Below are positions 8,631 to 16,729 of a stretch of 64,000 bases of DNA, in pieces. The notes below the pieces were generated by a model that was given only the letters and a program-made list of their open reading frames with translations, did no database searches and had not been told where the DNA came from. The stretch lies in the NCBI GenBank assembly GCA_963709395.1, contig CAVPWP010000002.1:1-64000 (forward strand), in the 5' to 3' direction. Position numbers and translations under genes: made by a program. The stretch's first letter is position 1, and every line of letters starts with the position of its first letter. Source of the DNA: CAVPWP01 sp963709395 (lineage in GTDB: Bacteria; Pseudomonadota; Alphaproteobacteria; Rhodobacterales; Rhodobacteraceae).

Positions 8631-8954
8631 ATCGTTTCAACAAGAGAACACGGGCTTACCTATGACTGAAATCTGGCAAGGCTGAGCCCATTCTTCGAGC
8701 GACAGCCGTGGGGCAGCGCCGGTGCCCGATACTGGAGCATCGACACCTCCTTGGAGCTGTAAGCAGGCGATCTGCTGGCTGCCTTCGCCGACGGCAAGAA
8801 CAACGGGGGAATCCGGTCACTGGTTTGCGGGGACGGCTGGACATTGCCGACAGGACATTTCTGACCGGCTGGGCCTATGCGGGTGGCTTTGAATTCACAC
8901 GCCTTGTCTGAACGTGCGAAGGGACGTGCAAAGAGGCGGAGTGTTTGGCACTGA
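8631..8954. other. Non-coding stretch without recognisable gene
   Basis: No convincing gene is seen on either strand. Short open stretches occur, one ending FLTGWAYAGGFEFTRLV, but none has a start, ribosome binding site or homology I can name. It is flanked by the AAA+ gene and a transposase remnant and is probably scarred island DNA. Confidence 0.5.
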
Positions 8955-9200
8955 AAGGGCATCGGTGTATTTGCGACCGAGCTAGGCACAGGAGATTCCC
9001 ATGTCTACCGAAGGCGCGCGATCTTCGCCTATGCCGACAATTACCTGATCGACACGCGTCATGCCGTCATCGTGGATGCCGAGGTGAGCCGAGCGATTCG
9101 ACAGGCGGAGCTCGGAACAACCCGGATGATGATCGACCGCACGGCAGAGCGGTTCGGGCTGACATCCGATCCAGAGCACGGCCCTGCCGGGCCGGGTCAG
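8955..9200 (+). pseudogene. Internal fragment of an IS1182-like transposase
   Basis: The open frame contains FAYADNYLIDTRHAVIVDAE, then SRAIRQAE, RMMIDRTAERFGL. In IS1182-type DDE transposases this is the stretch after the first catalytic aspartate, where an inherited V-I-V-D-V-E and T-x-I-R-Q-A-E block recurs. No N-terminal domain, no full catalytic triad and no terminal inverted repeats are seen. The frame remains open to 9290 but homology fades near 9180. It ends against the 3' end of the amidohydrolase gene, which is intact. It is dead and serves only as a marker of past transposition. Confidence 0.65.
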
Positions 9201-9255
9201 TGGTACGGGCTTCGTTCGTCGCAAATGAATGCCAACTACAATGCCGACAGTGCCG

Positions 9256-10626
9256 TCACAAGAACTCTGCCGTGGCGGCCTTCTCCTTGAAGTCACGCAG
9301 GATACGCTGGCCGGAGTGCGCCAACTGCTCCTGAAGGGCCGGAATGTCGCTGCGCAGCATCCGTCCGCCCTGCTTGCGAAGCTCGCCGGCGATCATCACG
9401 GTATCGATGTTCCCGGGATGCGCAAAGCCGACGACCGCGTTGTAGGGGTCGAAGGCCCCCGAGAGGTTCAGGTCATTCGCCCGGATCAGGATGATGTCGG
9501 CCTGCTTGCCGACCTCCAGCGTGGCCGTCCGACCCTCCAGCCGCATGGCGCGGGCGCCCTGCGTCGTCGCCCAGTCCAGCGCCTCGCGGACGGTCAGCGG
9601 GATGGGATGCGGACGTTCGCCCGTTTCGGCCTTCATCCGGAGGCTGGTCAGGTGCCGTTCCGCCTGAAGCGAGATACGGGCGCAGGCCAGCATGTCGGGC
9701 GCAAAGGCGCTTTCGATGTCGGTTCCGATAGAGAACGGAACGCCGCGGGCATGCAGCCGCCCGCTCAGCATGTCGCCATAGCAGATCTGCATCTCGATCT
9801 CGGCGGTCACTGTGAAACTCGCGCCGTGGTCGACAAGGATGTCCAGATCGCTGTCCGTCAGCTCGTTGCCGTGAACCACGTTCAGGCGTTCGTCGATCAG
9901 GCCGGCGGCGGCCGCCTTGGCATAGCCCTCGGGCGCCGTCATCTTGGCCATCGAATGGTGCAGCGACACGACAAGATCATGCTCCCTGGCCAGGGTCAGA
10001 TCGGCCAGGGTCACCTCTTCGACCGACATCTGCGGGCCAAGGATCGCGAGGCCCATCGTCACGAGCGCGTCGTCGTTTGACAGCCGCCCCTTGCGCAGCC
10101 GCACAACCTCGTCCCGCGACATCGGCACTTCCGAAAAGTGCTTCTGTCCGGGCTTGGGGTCAGGCTTGGCCGAGCCGTGCAGAAAGACCGCGCGGATGCC
10201 CGCATCCTCGAGCCCGTCGATGGCCGCGTCCGAATGGTCGGGCGTGGGGTTGTTGTGGTGCCAGTCCACCATGGTGGTGACGCCGTTGTTGATCTGGTTG
10301 ATCGCGCCCAGTTGGTTCGCGATGCGGATGTCATCGGGGGTGAAGAAGTTCGCCAGCCCGGCGTGCATGGCGCGGAAATAGTTGGTGCCCGTCCAGTCCG
10401 TGGCCAGGCCGCGCAGGCCCGTCTGCCAGGTGTGGATATGGGCGTTCACGAGACCGGGCATCACGATCATGTTGTCCGCGTCGATCACGCTTGCGCCTTC
10501 GCCGGCATCGAGGTTCGGCCCGATCGCGGCGATCCTGTCCCCGTCGATCAGCACATCCGCCGTCATCGGCGTGCTTCCGGGCGCCAGTGTCAGCACGGTT
10601 CCGTTCCTGATCAGGGTCTTGGACAT
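9256..10626 (-). CDS. Metal-dependent amidohydrolase (cytosine/guanine deaminase-like, ATZ/TRZ type)
   Basis: The 456-residue cytoplasmic enzyme has a beta-sandwich start (LIRNGTVLTL), the first metal pair in PGLVNAHIHTW, further metal and catalytic histidines in VSLHHSM and VVHGNEL, and the C-terminal metal aspartate in SIGTDIES. This is the subtype III amidohydrolase barrel, whose members deaminate or hydrolyse aromatic or heterocyclic amines. It is the last gene of a minus-strand operon behind a TRAP binding protein and a fused DctQM permease, only 31 nt after the permease stop. The transporter therefore probably imports its substrate or a related compound. The actual substrate cannot be read from sequence. 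Confidence 0.88.
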   Translation of the reverse strand: MSKTLIRNGTVLTLAPGSTPMTADVLIDGDRIAAIGPNLDAGEGASVIDADNMIVMPGLVNAHIHTWQTGLRGLATDWTGTNYFRAMHAGLANFFTPDDIRIANQLGAINQINNGVTTMVDWHHNNPTPDHSDAAIDGLEDAGIRAVFLHGSAKPDPKPGQKHFSEVPMSRDEVVRLRKGRLSNDDALVTMGLAILGPQMSVEEVTLADLTLAREHDLVVSLHHSMAKMTAPEGYAKAAAAGLIDERLNVVHGNELTDSDLDILVDHGASFTVTAEIEMQICYGDMLSGRLHARGVPFSIGTDIESAFAPDMLACARISLQAERHLTSLRMKAETGERPHPIPLTVREALDWATTQGARAMRLEGRTATLEVGKQADIILIRANDLNLSGAFDPYNAVVGFAHPGNIDTVMIAGELRKQGGRMLRSDIPALQEQLAHSGQRILRDFKEKAATAEFL

Positions 10627-10657
10627 CGAATTCTCCCTTGGTCCCGCGACGGGGTGG

Positions 10658-12601
10658 TCAGAGTAGCGCCGTGGTCAGCCACGGCATGAAGATGAGGGCC
10701 AGCGTGACCAGCGCCATTACCAGAACGAAGGGGGCCGCAGCCGCGAAGATCTCACCCAAGGATGCAAAGCCCTCGGGCAGCGACGCCTTGACGACGTAGA
10801 TGCTCAACCCGAATGGCGGGGTCAGCAGGCCGATCTCGATCGCGATCACCGTGATGATGCCGAACCAGATCGGATCGCCGCCCAGGGCATTCACCACCGG
10901 AAGCGCGATCGGCAACATGATCAGCATGATCGACACGGAGTTGAGGATCATGCCAAGCACCACCACGATCAGAACATAGAGAAGCACGAAGCCGATCAAC
11001 GTGAGGTCCATTCCGGAGATCAGGCCGGCGGTCTGCATCGGGATCGTGCTCATCGCCAGCATCCGGCCATAGACATTCGCGGCGATCATCAGGAACAGCA
11101 GGCCCGCCGTGATCGCCCCGGTCTCCAGCACCAGCTGTCGCAGGTCCGACCAGGTCAGCGACCGCCGCGCCAGCGACACGACCAGGGCGCCCAACGCCCC
11201 TGCCGCCCCTGCCTCGGTGGGCGAGAAGAACCCGCCGTAGATGCCCCCCATGACGACCGCGACGACGAAGAGCACCGGTGCAAGCCCGCGCGCGATGCCG
11301 CCCGCCGTCAGGTCGTCGGGCTGGAACTCGGCTTTCGGCCGGCCGGCATAGTCGGGCCGAAAGCGCGCGAGGCCCACGATGAGGATGGAAAAGCACCCCG
11401 CCAGCAAGAGCCCCGGGATGATGCCCGCGATGAAGAGATCGCCGATCGACGCTTCGGCCAGAAGGCCATAAACGATCATCAGCAGGCTGGGCGGGATCAG
11501 CATCCCCAGGACCGAACTGCCGGCGACGATCCCCAGCGAGAACTTCTTGGTATAGCCGGATTCGATCATCGGCGGCACGGCGATGCGCGAGAAGACCGTG
11601 GCCGACGCGATGGACGACCCGGTGATCGAGGCGAAGATGGCATTCGCCCCGACCGTCGCCACCCCCAGCCCGCCAGTGACGCGGCGCACCAGCACCGCCA
11701 TGATCTGGAACGCGTCGCGTCCCACCCCTGCCTTGTCCAGCAAGAGCCCCATCAACACGAAAAGCGGGATCACCCCAAAGCCGGAGGACCGGACCGCCGC
11801 ACTGGCCGAGATGCCGATGGAGTTGATCGCGACGGCCATGTTGTCGCGGATCAGCCAGATTCCGATGAACGAGGTGATCAGCAGCCCGAAGACGATGGGC
11901 ATCCCCAGCGCGATCAGCACCAGCAGGGCGACAAGCGCCGCGATCCCGATCGACACCCGGTCCAGTCCGGCTGCGGCCATCGACTGAAAGAGGAAATAGG
12001 CCCCGGCGATCAGGGCCACACCGATCAGAAAGGTCACCGAATTCGTGACCAGGCCGGCGGCCGCCTGCGCGCGATAGGCGCGAAAGAGCGCGGCCACCAG
12101 TTCGATCAACGCCATCGTGCAGGCGAAGGCCACGACCAGCTTGAACGGCCAGGTCGGCATCCGGAAAGTGCCGGAGGCGCCCAGAAACTCACCATCGGCC
12201 CGCGCGGCGAAGAAATCGGTCCAGAGATAGCGGGTGGCCAGAACCATGACGACGATCGCGGCCAGCGCGAAGACCGTCTGCAACAGCAGCGTGGCACCTG
12301 GCCTGCTGGCTTCCAGCCGGTCGCTTAGGAAGGTCGCACGGACCAGCCGGTTGTTGCGGATCGTCAAGCCAAGCTGCAGATAGACGCAGACGACGATGGC
12401 GTAGGCCACGTAGTCCGAGACCCCGTGAATTGGAACAGAGGCGATGTTGCGCGACGCGATGTCGGCGCAGATCAAGAGCATCATCGAGACGATGACCAGC
12501 GAGGCCGCCGCCGCGTTGATCGTCGAGATGCGCCCGACCAACCGGTCGATCCACCCGTGGTCGGTCGTCACGTCAGCCGAGCGAAGTGCTTCCGTCGCCA
12601 T
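10658..12601 (-). CDS. Fused TRAP transporter permease (DctQM)
   Basis: At 647 residues this is too long for a DctM protein alone. Residues 1-195 form a DctQ-like small subunit with four helices; RNNRLVRATFLSDRL is the amphipathic loop. After a linker the DctM large subunit follows, about 12 helices, including the family repeats GVIPLFVLMGLLLDKAG and SVLGMLIPPSLLMIVYG. TRAP systems couple periplasmic solute capture to sodium-driven uptake of carboxylates and related compounds. The binding-protein gene lies upstream, 118 nt away across a strong stem-loop, and the amidohydrolase follows 31 nt downstream. Q-M fusions are known in this family. ATG 12601 is the first start that gives a full Q domain. 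Confidence 0.93.
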   Translation of the reverse strand: MATEALRSADVTTDHGWIDRLVGRISTINAAAASLVIVSMMLLICADIASRNIASVPIHGVSDYVAYAIVVCVYLQLGLTIRNNRLVRATFLSDRLEASRPGATLLLQTVFALAAIVVMVLATRYLWTDFFAARADGEFLGASGTFRMPTWPFKLVVAFACTMALIELVAALFRAYRAQAAAGLVTNSVTFLIGVALIAGAYFLFQSMAAAGLDRVSIGIAALVALLVLIALGMPIVFGLLITSFIGIWLIRDNMAVAINSIGISASAAVRSSGFGVIPLFVLMGLLLDKAGVGRDAFQIMAVLVRRVTGGLGVATVGANAIFASITGSSIASATVFSRIAVPPMIESGYTKKFSLGIVAGSSVLGMLIPPSLLMIVYGLLAEASIGDLFIAGIIPGLLLAGCFSILIVGLARFRPDYAGRPKAEFQPDDLTAGGIARGLAPVLFVVAVVMGGIYGGFFSPTEAGAAGALGALVVSLARRSLTWSDLRQLVLETGAITAGLLFLMIAANVYGRMLAMSTIPMQTAGLISGMDLTLIGFVLLYVLIVVVLGMILNSVSIMLIMLPIALPVVNALGGDPIWFGIITVIAIEIGLLTPPFGLSIYVVKASLPEGFASLGEIFAAAAPFVLVMALVTLALIFMPWLTTALL

Positions 12602-12642
12602 GTGCTGCCCTGCCTTCCGTTCGATCCGTCCGGAGACCGGCG

Positions 12643-12709
12643 CGGCGGACGACCCTGCCCGGATCGCCTACGGCATCTGCCGCACGGCGATCCGGGCGGC
12701 CGTCCGCCG
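12643..12709 (-). promoter_or_regulatory. Strong intercistronic stem-loop after TRAP binding-protein gene
   Basis: GCCCGGATCGCC (12657-12668) pairs perfectly with GGCGATCCGGGC (12686-12697), and an outer arm CGGCGGACG (12643-12651) pairs with CGTCCGCCG (12701-12709). The double stem starts 11 nt after the dctP stop in transcription order. There is no U-run, so it fits an mRNA-stabilising or attenuating hairpin that keeps binding-protein transcripts in excess over permease transcripts. Confidence 0.7.
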
Positions 12710-12719
12710 GACCCGTCGA

Positions 12720-13802
12720 TCAGATGTTCGCGGACCAGTCGCGCAGCGGTTCGGCCCCGGCTTCGCGCAGCGTGTCCATGAACTTCTGCATGATCTCGCG
12801 CGCCGGCACGCCGTTGGCTTCGTTTTCCTCGACCCAGAGCAATCCGAGATCGGGAAGGGCATCGACCCACTGCTGCTTTTCTTCCTGCGACATCACGCGG
12901 ATGGTGGCGCCTTCTTCGGCCATCTTCTCCCAGGCGACGCTCTCCCGCTGGGCGATCATGTCGGCGTTCTGGTTCGAATAGACAGTGCCCATTTCGATCA
13001 GCACCTCCTGCACGTCCTCAGGCAGGCCGTCGAACACCGTCTTGTTGATCCCCAGTCCCCCGAAGGTCAGCGGCCCGGTATCGACGCGGATCGCGTAGGG
13101 CGCGACCTCGTGCAGCTTGAGCGGGTACGCCCCTGTGCCCACCAGCAGGACGCCGTCCCCGGCGCCGGTTTGCAGCTGCGAGTAGTATTCCGGCAAGGCT
13201 CCCGCCAGCAAGGTGGCCCCAAGCGACTCGACATAGGCAGCCGTCGCCGCCGCCCCCAGGATCTTGCGGCCCGCGATATCCGAGATGTTGTCCATAGGCT
13301 CCTTGAGGAACAGGCTGTAACCGTCCGAGACGGACGACCCCAGGAACATGATGTCGTGACGCGCCCATTCGTCGATCATCGCCTGTTCGTCGCGGTTGAG
13401 GGTGTTCATTGTCTGCAACGCCTGTTGCACGGTGGTCGTGGCGAACGGCGTGGAGTACATGATGTTCTGGAGCGGCAGGGCCGACGGTTCGAACAGCGCA
13501 CCGATCCAGCCGGCGTCGGCGATGTTCTGCGTGATGGCTTCCAGCGTCTCACCCGCCCCGTAGAGCTGTCCGCCATAAGCCTCGGTCCAGTCGATTCGGT
13601 ATTCCGACCCGCGCTCTTCCAGGAGTGCATTCGATTGCTGAACAACCGTCTCCAGCGGCGCCGTCCAAGGCAGCACCGTGGGGTGACTGGATGCCATGGT
13701 GAGCCTGATCGTAGTCTGCGCGGATGCGGATCTGACGCCCAGATACGGCGTCGCAGCGGCTCCAACCACGATTCCGATCGCGGCACGACGATTGATGTTC
13801 AT
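12720..13802 (-). CDS. TRAP transporter substrate-binding protein (DctP family)
   Basis: The 360-residue periplasmic protein starts with a signal peptide: RR near the start, a hydrophobic core, and a cleavage site around SASA-QT. The mature part opens TTIRLTMASSHP, and DNISDIAGRKIL matches the conserved DctP hinge region. It captures a small organic acid or related ligand for the fused permease encoded downstream. I chose ATG 13802 because GGGAGGA precedes it at good spacing and the signal peptide starts there; the frame stays open for 35 codons upstream without homology. It is first in the operon with the permease and the amidohydrolase, and diverges from the LacI gene. Confidence 0.92.
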   Translation of the reverse strand: MNINRRAAIGIVVGAAATPYLGVRSASAQTTIRLTMASSHPTVLPWTAPLETVVQQSNALLEERGSEYRIDWTEAYGGQLYGAGETLEAITQNIADAGWIGALFEPSALPLQNIMYSTPFATTTVQQALQTMNTLNRDEQAMIDEWARHDIMFLGSSVSDGYSLFLKEPMDNISDIAGRKILGAAATAAYVESLGATLLAGALPEYYSQLQTGAGDGVLLVGTGAYPLKLHEVAPYAIRVDTGPLTFGGLGINKTVFDGLPEDVQEVLIEMGTVYSNQNADMIAQRESVAWEKMAEEGATIRVMSQEEKQQWVDALPDLGLLWVEENEANGVPAREIMQKFMDTLREAGAEPLRDWSANI

Positions 13803-13971
13803 GTTTTCCTCCCAGAAAGACATCCGAGCCCCAATCAGGTGGGAGCTGGCGATAAACGGCAGAATCTGCGCAATCGTTTGCATATCAGTCGCGAGACCCA
13901 TGATCAACCTCGCATTTGAGACCCATCAGCACCTCTCAGACGCCAGAAACCTGGGTAGCAAACTGGGGAGA

Positions 13972-14013
13972 GCAGCCAATGGTTGGATCTGAGATGACCG
14001 TGGCAGCCATTGG
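13972..14013 (-). promoter_or_regulatory. Direct repeat pair upstream of dctP
   Basis: GCAGCCAATGG (13972-13982) and GCAGCCATTGG (14003-14013) match at 10 of 11 positions. Their spacing is 31 bp, close to three helical turns, as expected for two protomers on one face of DNA. They lie 170-210 nt upstream of the dctP start. The binding protein is unknown. Confidence 0.35.
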
Positions 14014-14130
14014 AAAAGCTTTCGTTCCGACTGAAGAGCTTTTCCCCGACGACCCTAGGACGATCGGCTCGCCGGAACGCGGGTCTGGCGCGAGTGTTGA
14101 CAGGCCTTGGATGGCTGACCATCATACCGT

Positions 14131-14150
14131 TAACGCGTGTAAAAATTCTT
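14131..14150 (+). promoter_or_regulatory. Possible LacI-family operator upstream of its own gene
   Basis: TAACGCGTGTAAAAATTCTT, 25 nt before the LacI start, resembles CGCGCGTAAAATTTTAT in the smoE leader (shared GCGT, then TAAAA-TT). A regulator binding both would repress itself and the smo operon. The match is short and by eye only. Confidence 0.35.
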
Positions 14151-14174
14151 GCTCATGGAAAGGGCGCCAGTCCA

Positions 14175-15206
14175 ATGCGACCCGAGAAGGTGAAGACGAT
14201 GGAAGAGCTCGCCTCGGTCAGCGGCATATCGCGACCGACGCTATCGAAGTTCTTCAACGACCCGCATTCAGTCAGAAAATCCACCCGTGCGCGGATCGAA
14301 GAGGCGCTTGAGCGATACGACTACACACCCAACGTCTATGCGATCAACCAGAACCGGCAACTGACGCGCAACGTGGGCATCGTCGTGCCGTTTCTGGCGG
14401 ACCCCTTCTTTGCCGAGGTCGCACGGAACCTCGAACTCCTGTGCAGCGGCGCTGGCTTCAATCCCATCCTTCTCAGCTCGCATGGGGATCCGGACCGGGA
14501 GATCGCCAACCTCGAGAGTTTGCGCGGGATCCGGCCTGCGGGCGTCTTGCTGGCACCGATCGGCCGGAGATCGCATCGCGCGGCGCTCGAGGAGTTCTGC
14601 GAAGACATCTCGACCGTCCTTTTCGACTGCGACGTCGAGGGAGTGGGCGACGCAATGTTCGGGACAGACCACTCGCAAAGCACTGGTTTAATTGTAGAAT
14701 ATCTTATCCGCACGGGCGAGCCGCCGGCGCTTTTCGAAATGGCCAACGCACCGAACCCGAACGCCAACAAGCGCAGGACGGCCTACGAGGCGGCGATGCG
14801 GAACCTGGGGTGCGAACCGATCGTGCTGAGCGTCGAAGGCGCCGGATGGGCCTTCGAAGAGATCGCCTGCCGCGAAGCGGCGCGGATGATCGACGCGCGG
14901 CGCCTGCCCACCAACACGGTGTTTTGCAGCAACGACCGCCTTGCGATCGGATTTCTTGCCGCCGCCTACGAGAAGGGGTTTCGCGTGGGCATCGGCCATG
15001 GCTGCGCCTTGCGGGTGGCGGGCCACGACGATCACCCGTTTTCACGGTTCACATGCCCGGCGCTGACCACGGTATCGCAGAACTACGACCAGATCGCCCG
15101 GAGCAGCCTCGACCAACTGCTGGCGATCGTCGCCTCGGGTGAACGGCCGAGGGCAAAGACCTCGTCGCTGTTCGACGGCCGCCTCATCATGAGGATGTCA
15201 GCCTAA
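14175..15206 (+). CDS. LacI-family transcriptional regulator, probable regulator of the smo operon
   Basis: The 343-residue protein starts with a LacI helix-turn-helix, MEELASVSGISRPTLSKFFND, then the hinge helix region SVRKSTRARIEEALERYDYTPN. A periplasmic-binding-protein-like ligand domain begins NVGIVVPFLADPFF. The chosen ATG leaves eight residues before the HTH; the next in-frame ATG (14199) is possible. It lies 90 nt upstream of smoE on the same strand, so a polyol such as sorbitol or mannitol is the likely inducer. An AT-rich motif shared by its own leader and the smoE leader suggests autoregulation plus control of the operon. Both the ligand and the target are inferred from position. 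Confidence 0.88.
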   Translation: MRPEKVKTMEELASVSGISRPTLSKFFNDPHSVRKSTRARIEEALERYDYTPNVYAINQNRQLTRNVGIVVPFLADPFFAEVARNLELLCSGAGFNPILLSSHGDPDREIANLESLRGIRPAGVLLAPIGRRSHRAALEEFCEDISTVLFDCDVEGVGDAMFGTDHSQSTGLIVEYLIRTGEPPALFEMANAPNPNANKRRTAYEAAMRNLGCEPIVLSVEGAGWAFEEIACREAARMIDARRLPTNTVFCSNDRLAIGFLAAAYEKGFRVGIGHGCALRVAGHDDHPFSRFTCPALTTVSQNYDQIARSSLDQLLAIVASGERPRAKTSSLFDGRLIMRMSA

Positions 15207-15215
15207 ATCTTGTCG

Positions 15216-15239
15216 CGCGTAAAATTTTATGTTGACGCG
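15216..15239 (+). promoter_or_regulatory. smoE: Inverted repeat and promoter region of the smo operon
   Basis: CGCGT (15216-15220) and ACGCG (15235-15239) form an inverted repeat around an AT-rich core. The repeat overlaps a TTGACG box (15232-15237) that could serve as a -35 element; the matching -10 is weak. A strong AGGGAGGA ribosome binding site follows at 15282-15289, 6 nt before the smoE start. The position suits repression by the adjacent LacI protein. Confidence 0.45.
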
Positions 15240-15295
15240 AATTTATGCAGGGGCTAGGCCATTTGCATCACATCCAAGCTTAGGGAGGACTACGG

Positions 15296-16606
15296 ATGTC
15301 TATGAAGCGCGTACTTTGCGCCACGACGGCGCTTACCGTCATTGCAGGTGCAAGCCTTGCCCAGGACACCACGATCACCATCGCAACCGTGAACAACGGC
15401 GACATGATCCGGATGCAGGGCTACACCGATCAGTTCACCGCAGAGACCGGCATCGGGGTCGAGTGGGTCACGCTCGAGGAAAACGTGCTGCGCCAGCGCG
15501 TCACCACCGACATCACCACCAAGGGCGGCCAGTTCGACATCATGACCATCGGCATGTACGAAACGCCGATCTGGGGCGCAAACGGCTGGCTTGTCCCGCT
15601 GGACGGGCTGAGCGCCGATTACAACGTCGACGACATCCTGCCGGCCATGCGTGACGGGCTCAGCCATGACGGCACGCTTTATGCCGCGCCCTTCTACGGC
15701 GAAAGCTCGATGGTCATGTACCGCACTGACCTGATGGAAGCGGCCGGCCTCGAAATGCCCGATGCTCCCACGTGGCAGTTCATCCGCGAAGCCGCGGCTG
15801 CCATGGACGATCCCGAGAACGGCGTCAACGGCATCTGCCTGCGCGGCAAGCCGGGCTGGGGCGAAGGCGGCGCGTTCATCACTGTCACCGGCAACTCCTT
15901 CGGCGCGCGCTGGTTCGACGAGGACTGGAACGCCCAGTTCGACCAGCCCGAGTGGGAAGAAGCGCTGACGTTCTACATCAACCTGATGAACGACTACGGC
16001 CCCGATGGCTACGAGACCAACGGCTTCAACGAGAACCTGTCGCTGTTCCAGCAGGGCCTTTGCGGCATGTGGATCGACGCCACGGTCGCCGCGTCTTTCG
16101 TGACCAATCCCAACGACAGCGAAGTGGCCGACAGTGTGGGCTTCGCCCTGGCGCCGAATTCCGAAGGCGTGGACAAGAAGTCGAACTGGCTTTGGGCCTG
16201 GGCGCTGGCCATCCCGGCGGGTACGCAGAAGGCCGATGCGGCCCAGCAGTTCATCGAATGGGCGACCTCGACCGACTACATCGATCTGGTGGCCGAGAAC
16301 GAAGGCTGGGCCAACGTTCCCCCGGGCGCACGCACGTCGCTCTATGAGAACCCGAACTACATCGAGGTTCCCTTTGCCCAGATGACGCTGGACTCGATCC
16401 TTGCGGCTGACCCGAACAACCCGACCGTGGACCCGGTTCCCTATGTCGGCATCCAGTTCGCGGCCATCCCCGAGTTCGCCGGCATCGCCACCGAGGTGAG
16501 CCAGGAGTTCGCAGCCGCCTATGCCGGTCAGCAGACCGTACAGGAAGCGCTTGCGCGGGCCCAGGACATCACCAACGAGGCCATGGAAGCGGCGGGCTAC
16601 CGCTAG
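15296..16606 (+). CDS. smoE: Sorbitol/mannitol ABC transporter substrate-binding protein
   Basis: The 436-residue periplasmic protein has a clean signal peptide ending ASLAQ-D. Its mature start is TTITIATVNNGDM, and EWVTLEENVLRQRVTTDI is typical of the polyol branch of family 1 extracellular binding proteins. PFYGESSMVMYRTDLM is the conserved ligand-side motif. It delivers sugar alcohols to the permeases encoded downstream. The gene starts the operon smoE-smoF-smoG-smoK-smoS-mtlK, which has the same order as in Rhodobacter sphaeroides; this is the main reason for the gene name. A strong ribosome binding site precedes it and an intercistronic hairpin follows, as expected for a protein needed in excess. 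Confidence 0.93.
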   Translation: MSMKRVLCATTALTVIAGASLAQDTTITIATVNNGDMIRMQGYTDQFTAETGIGVEWVTLEENVLRQRVTTDITTKGGQFDIMTIGMYETPIWGANGWLVPLDGLSADYNVDDILPAMRDGLSHDGTLYAAPFYGESSMVMYRTDLMEAAGLEMPDAPTWQFIREAAAAMDDPENGVNGICLRGKPGWGEGGAFITVTGNSFGARWFDEDWNAQFDQPEWEEALTFYINLMNDYGPDGYETNGFNENLSLFQQGLCGMWIDATVAASFVTNPNDSEVADSVGFALAPNSEGVDKKSNWLWAWALAIPAGTQKADAAQQFIEWATSTDYIDLVAENEGWANVPPGARTSLYENPNYIEVPFAQMTLDSILAADPNNPTVDPVPYVGIQFAAIPEFAGIATEVSQEFAAAYAGQQTVQEALARAQDITNEAMEAAGYR

Positions 16607-16626
16607 GTCCTCCTCTCGGCAAAGCC

Positions 16627-16653
16627 GGAAGGCGGCACGCGCTGTCGCCTTCC
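16627..16653 (+). promoter_or_regulatory. Intercistronic stem-loop between smoE and smoF
   Basis: GGAAGGCG (16627-16634) pairs perfectly with CGCCTTCC (16646-16653), with an 11-nt loop and no U-run. It begins 20 nt after the smoE stop and 75 nt before smoF. It probably protects the smoE message or partly terminates transcription. Confidence 0.65.
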
Positions 16654-16729
16654 AGCAACCGAACGCCCCACTCCCTGCCCAATCCCGGTTCGAGACGGGC
16701 CCTGCGCCCGACCACGGAGGACTTGTGCC

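Larger units (their letters stand above)
13803..14174. other. Divergent intergenic region between dctP and the LacI gene
   Basis: These 372 nt hold no gene that I can support. They contain the ribosome binding site of dctP, a pair of direct repeats described separately, and just before the LacI start an AT-rich segment that shares a motif with the smo promoter. Promoters for both directions must lie here. Confidence 0.6.

Noticed and set aside
8690..8910. Short plus-strand frame ending FLTGWAYAGGFEFTRLV
   Set aside because: The end looks protein-like, but there is no start, no ribosome binding site and no family that I can name.
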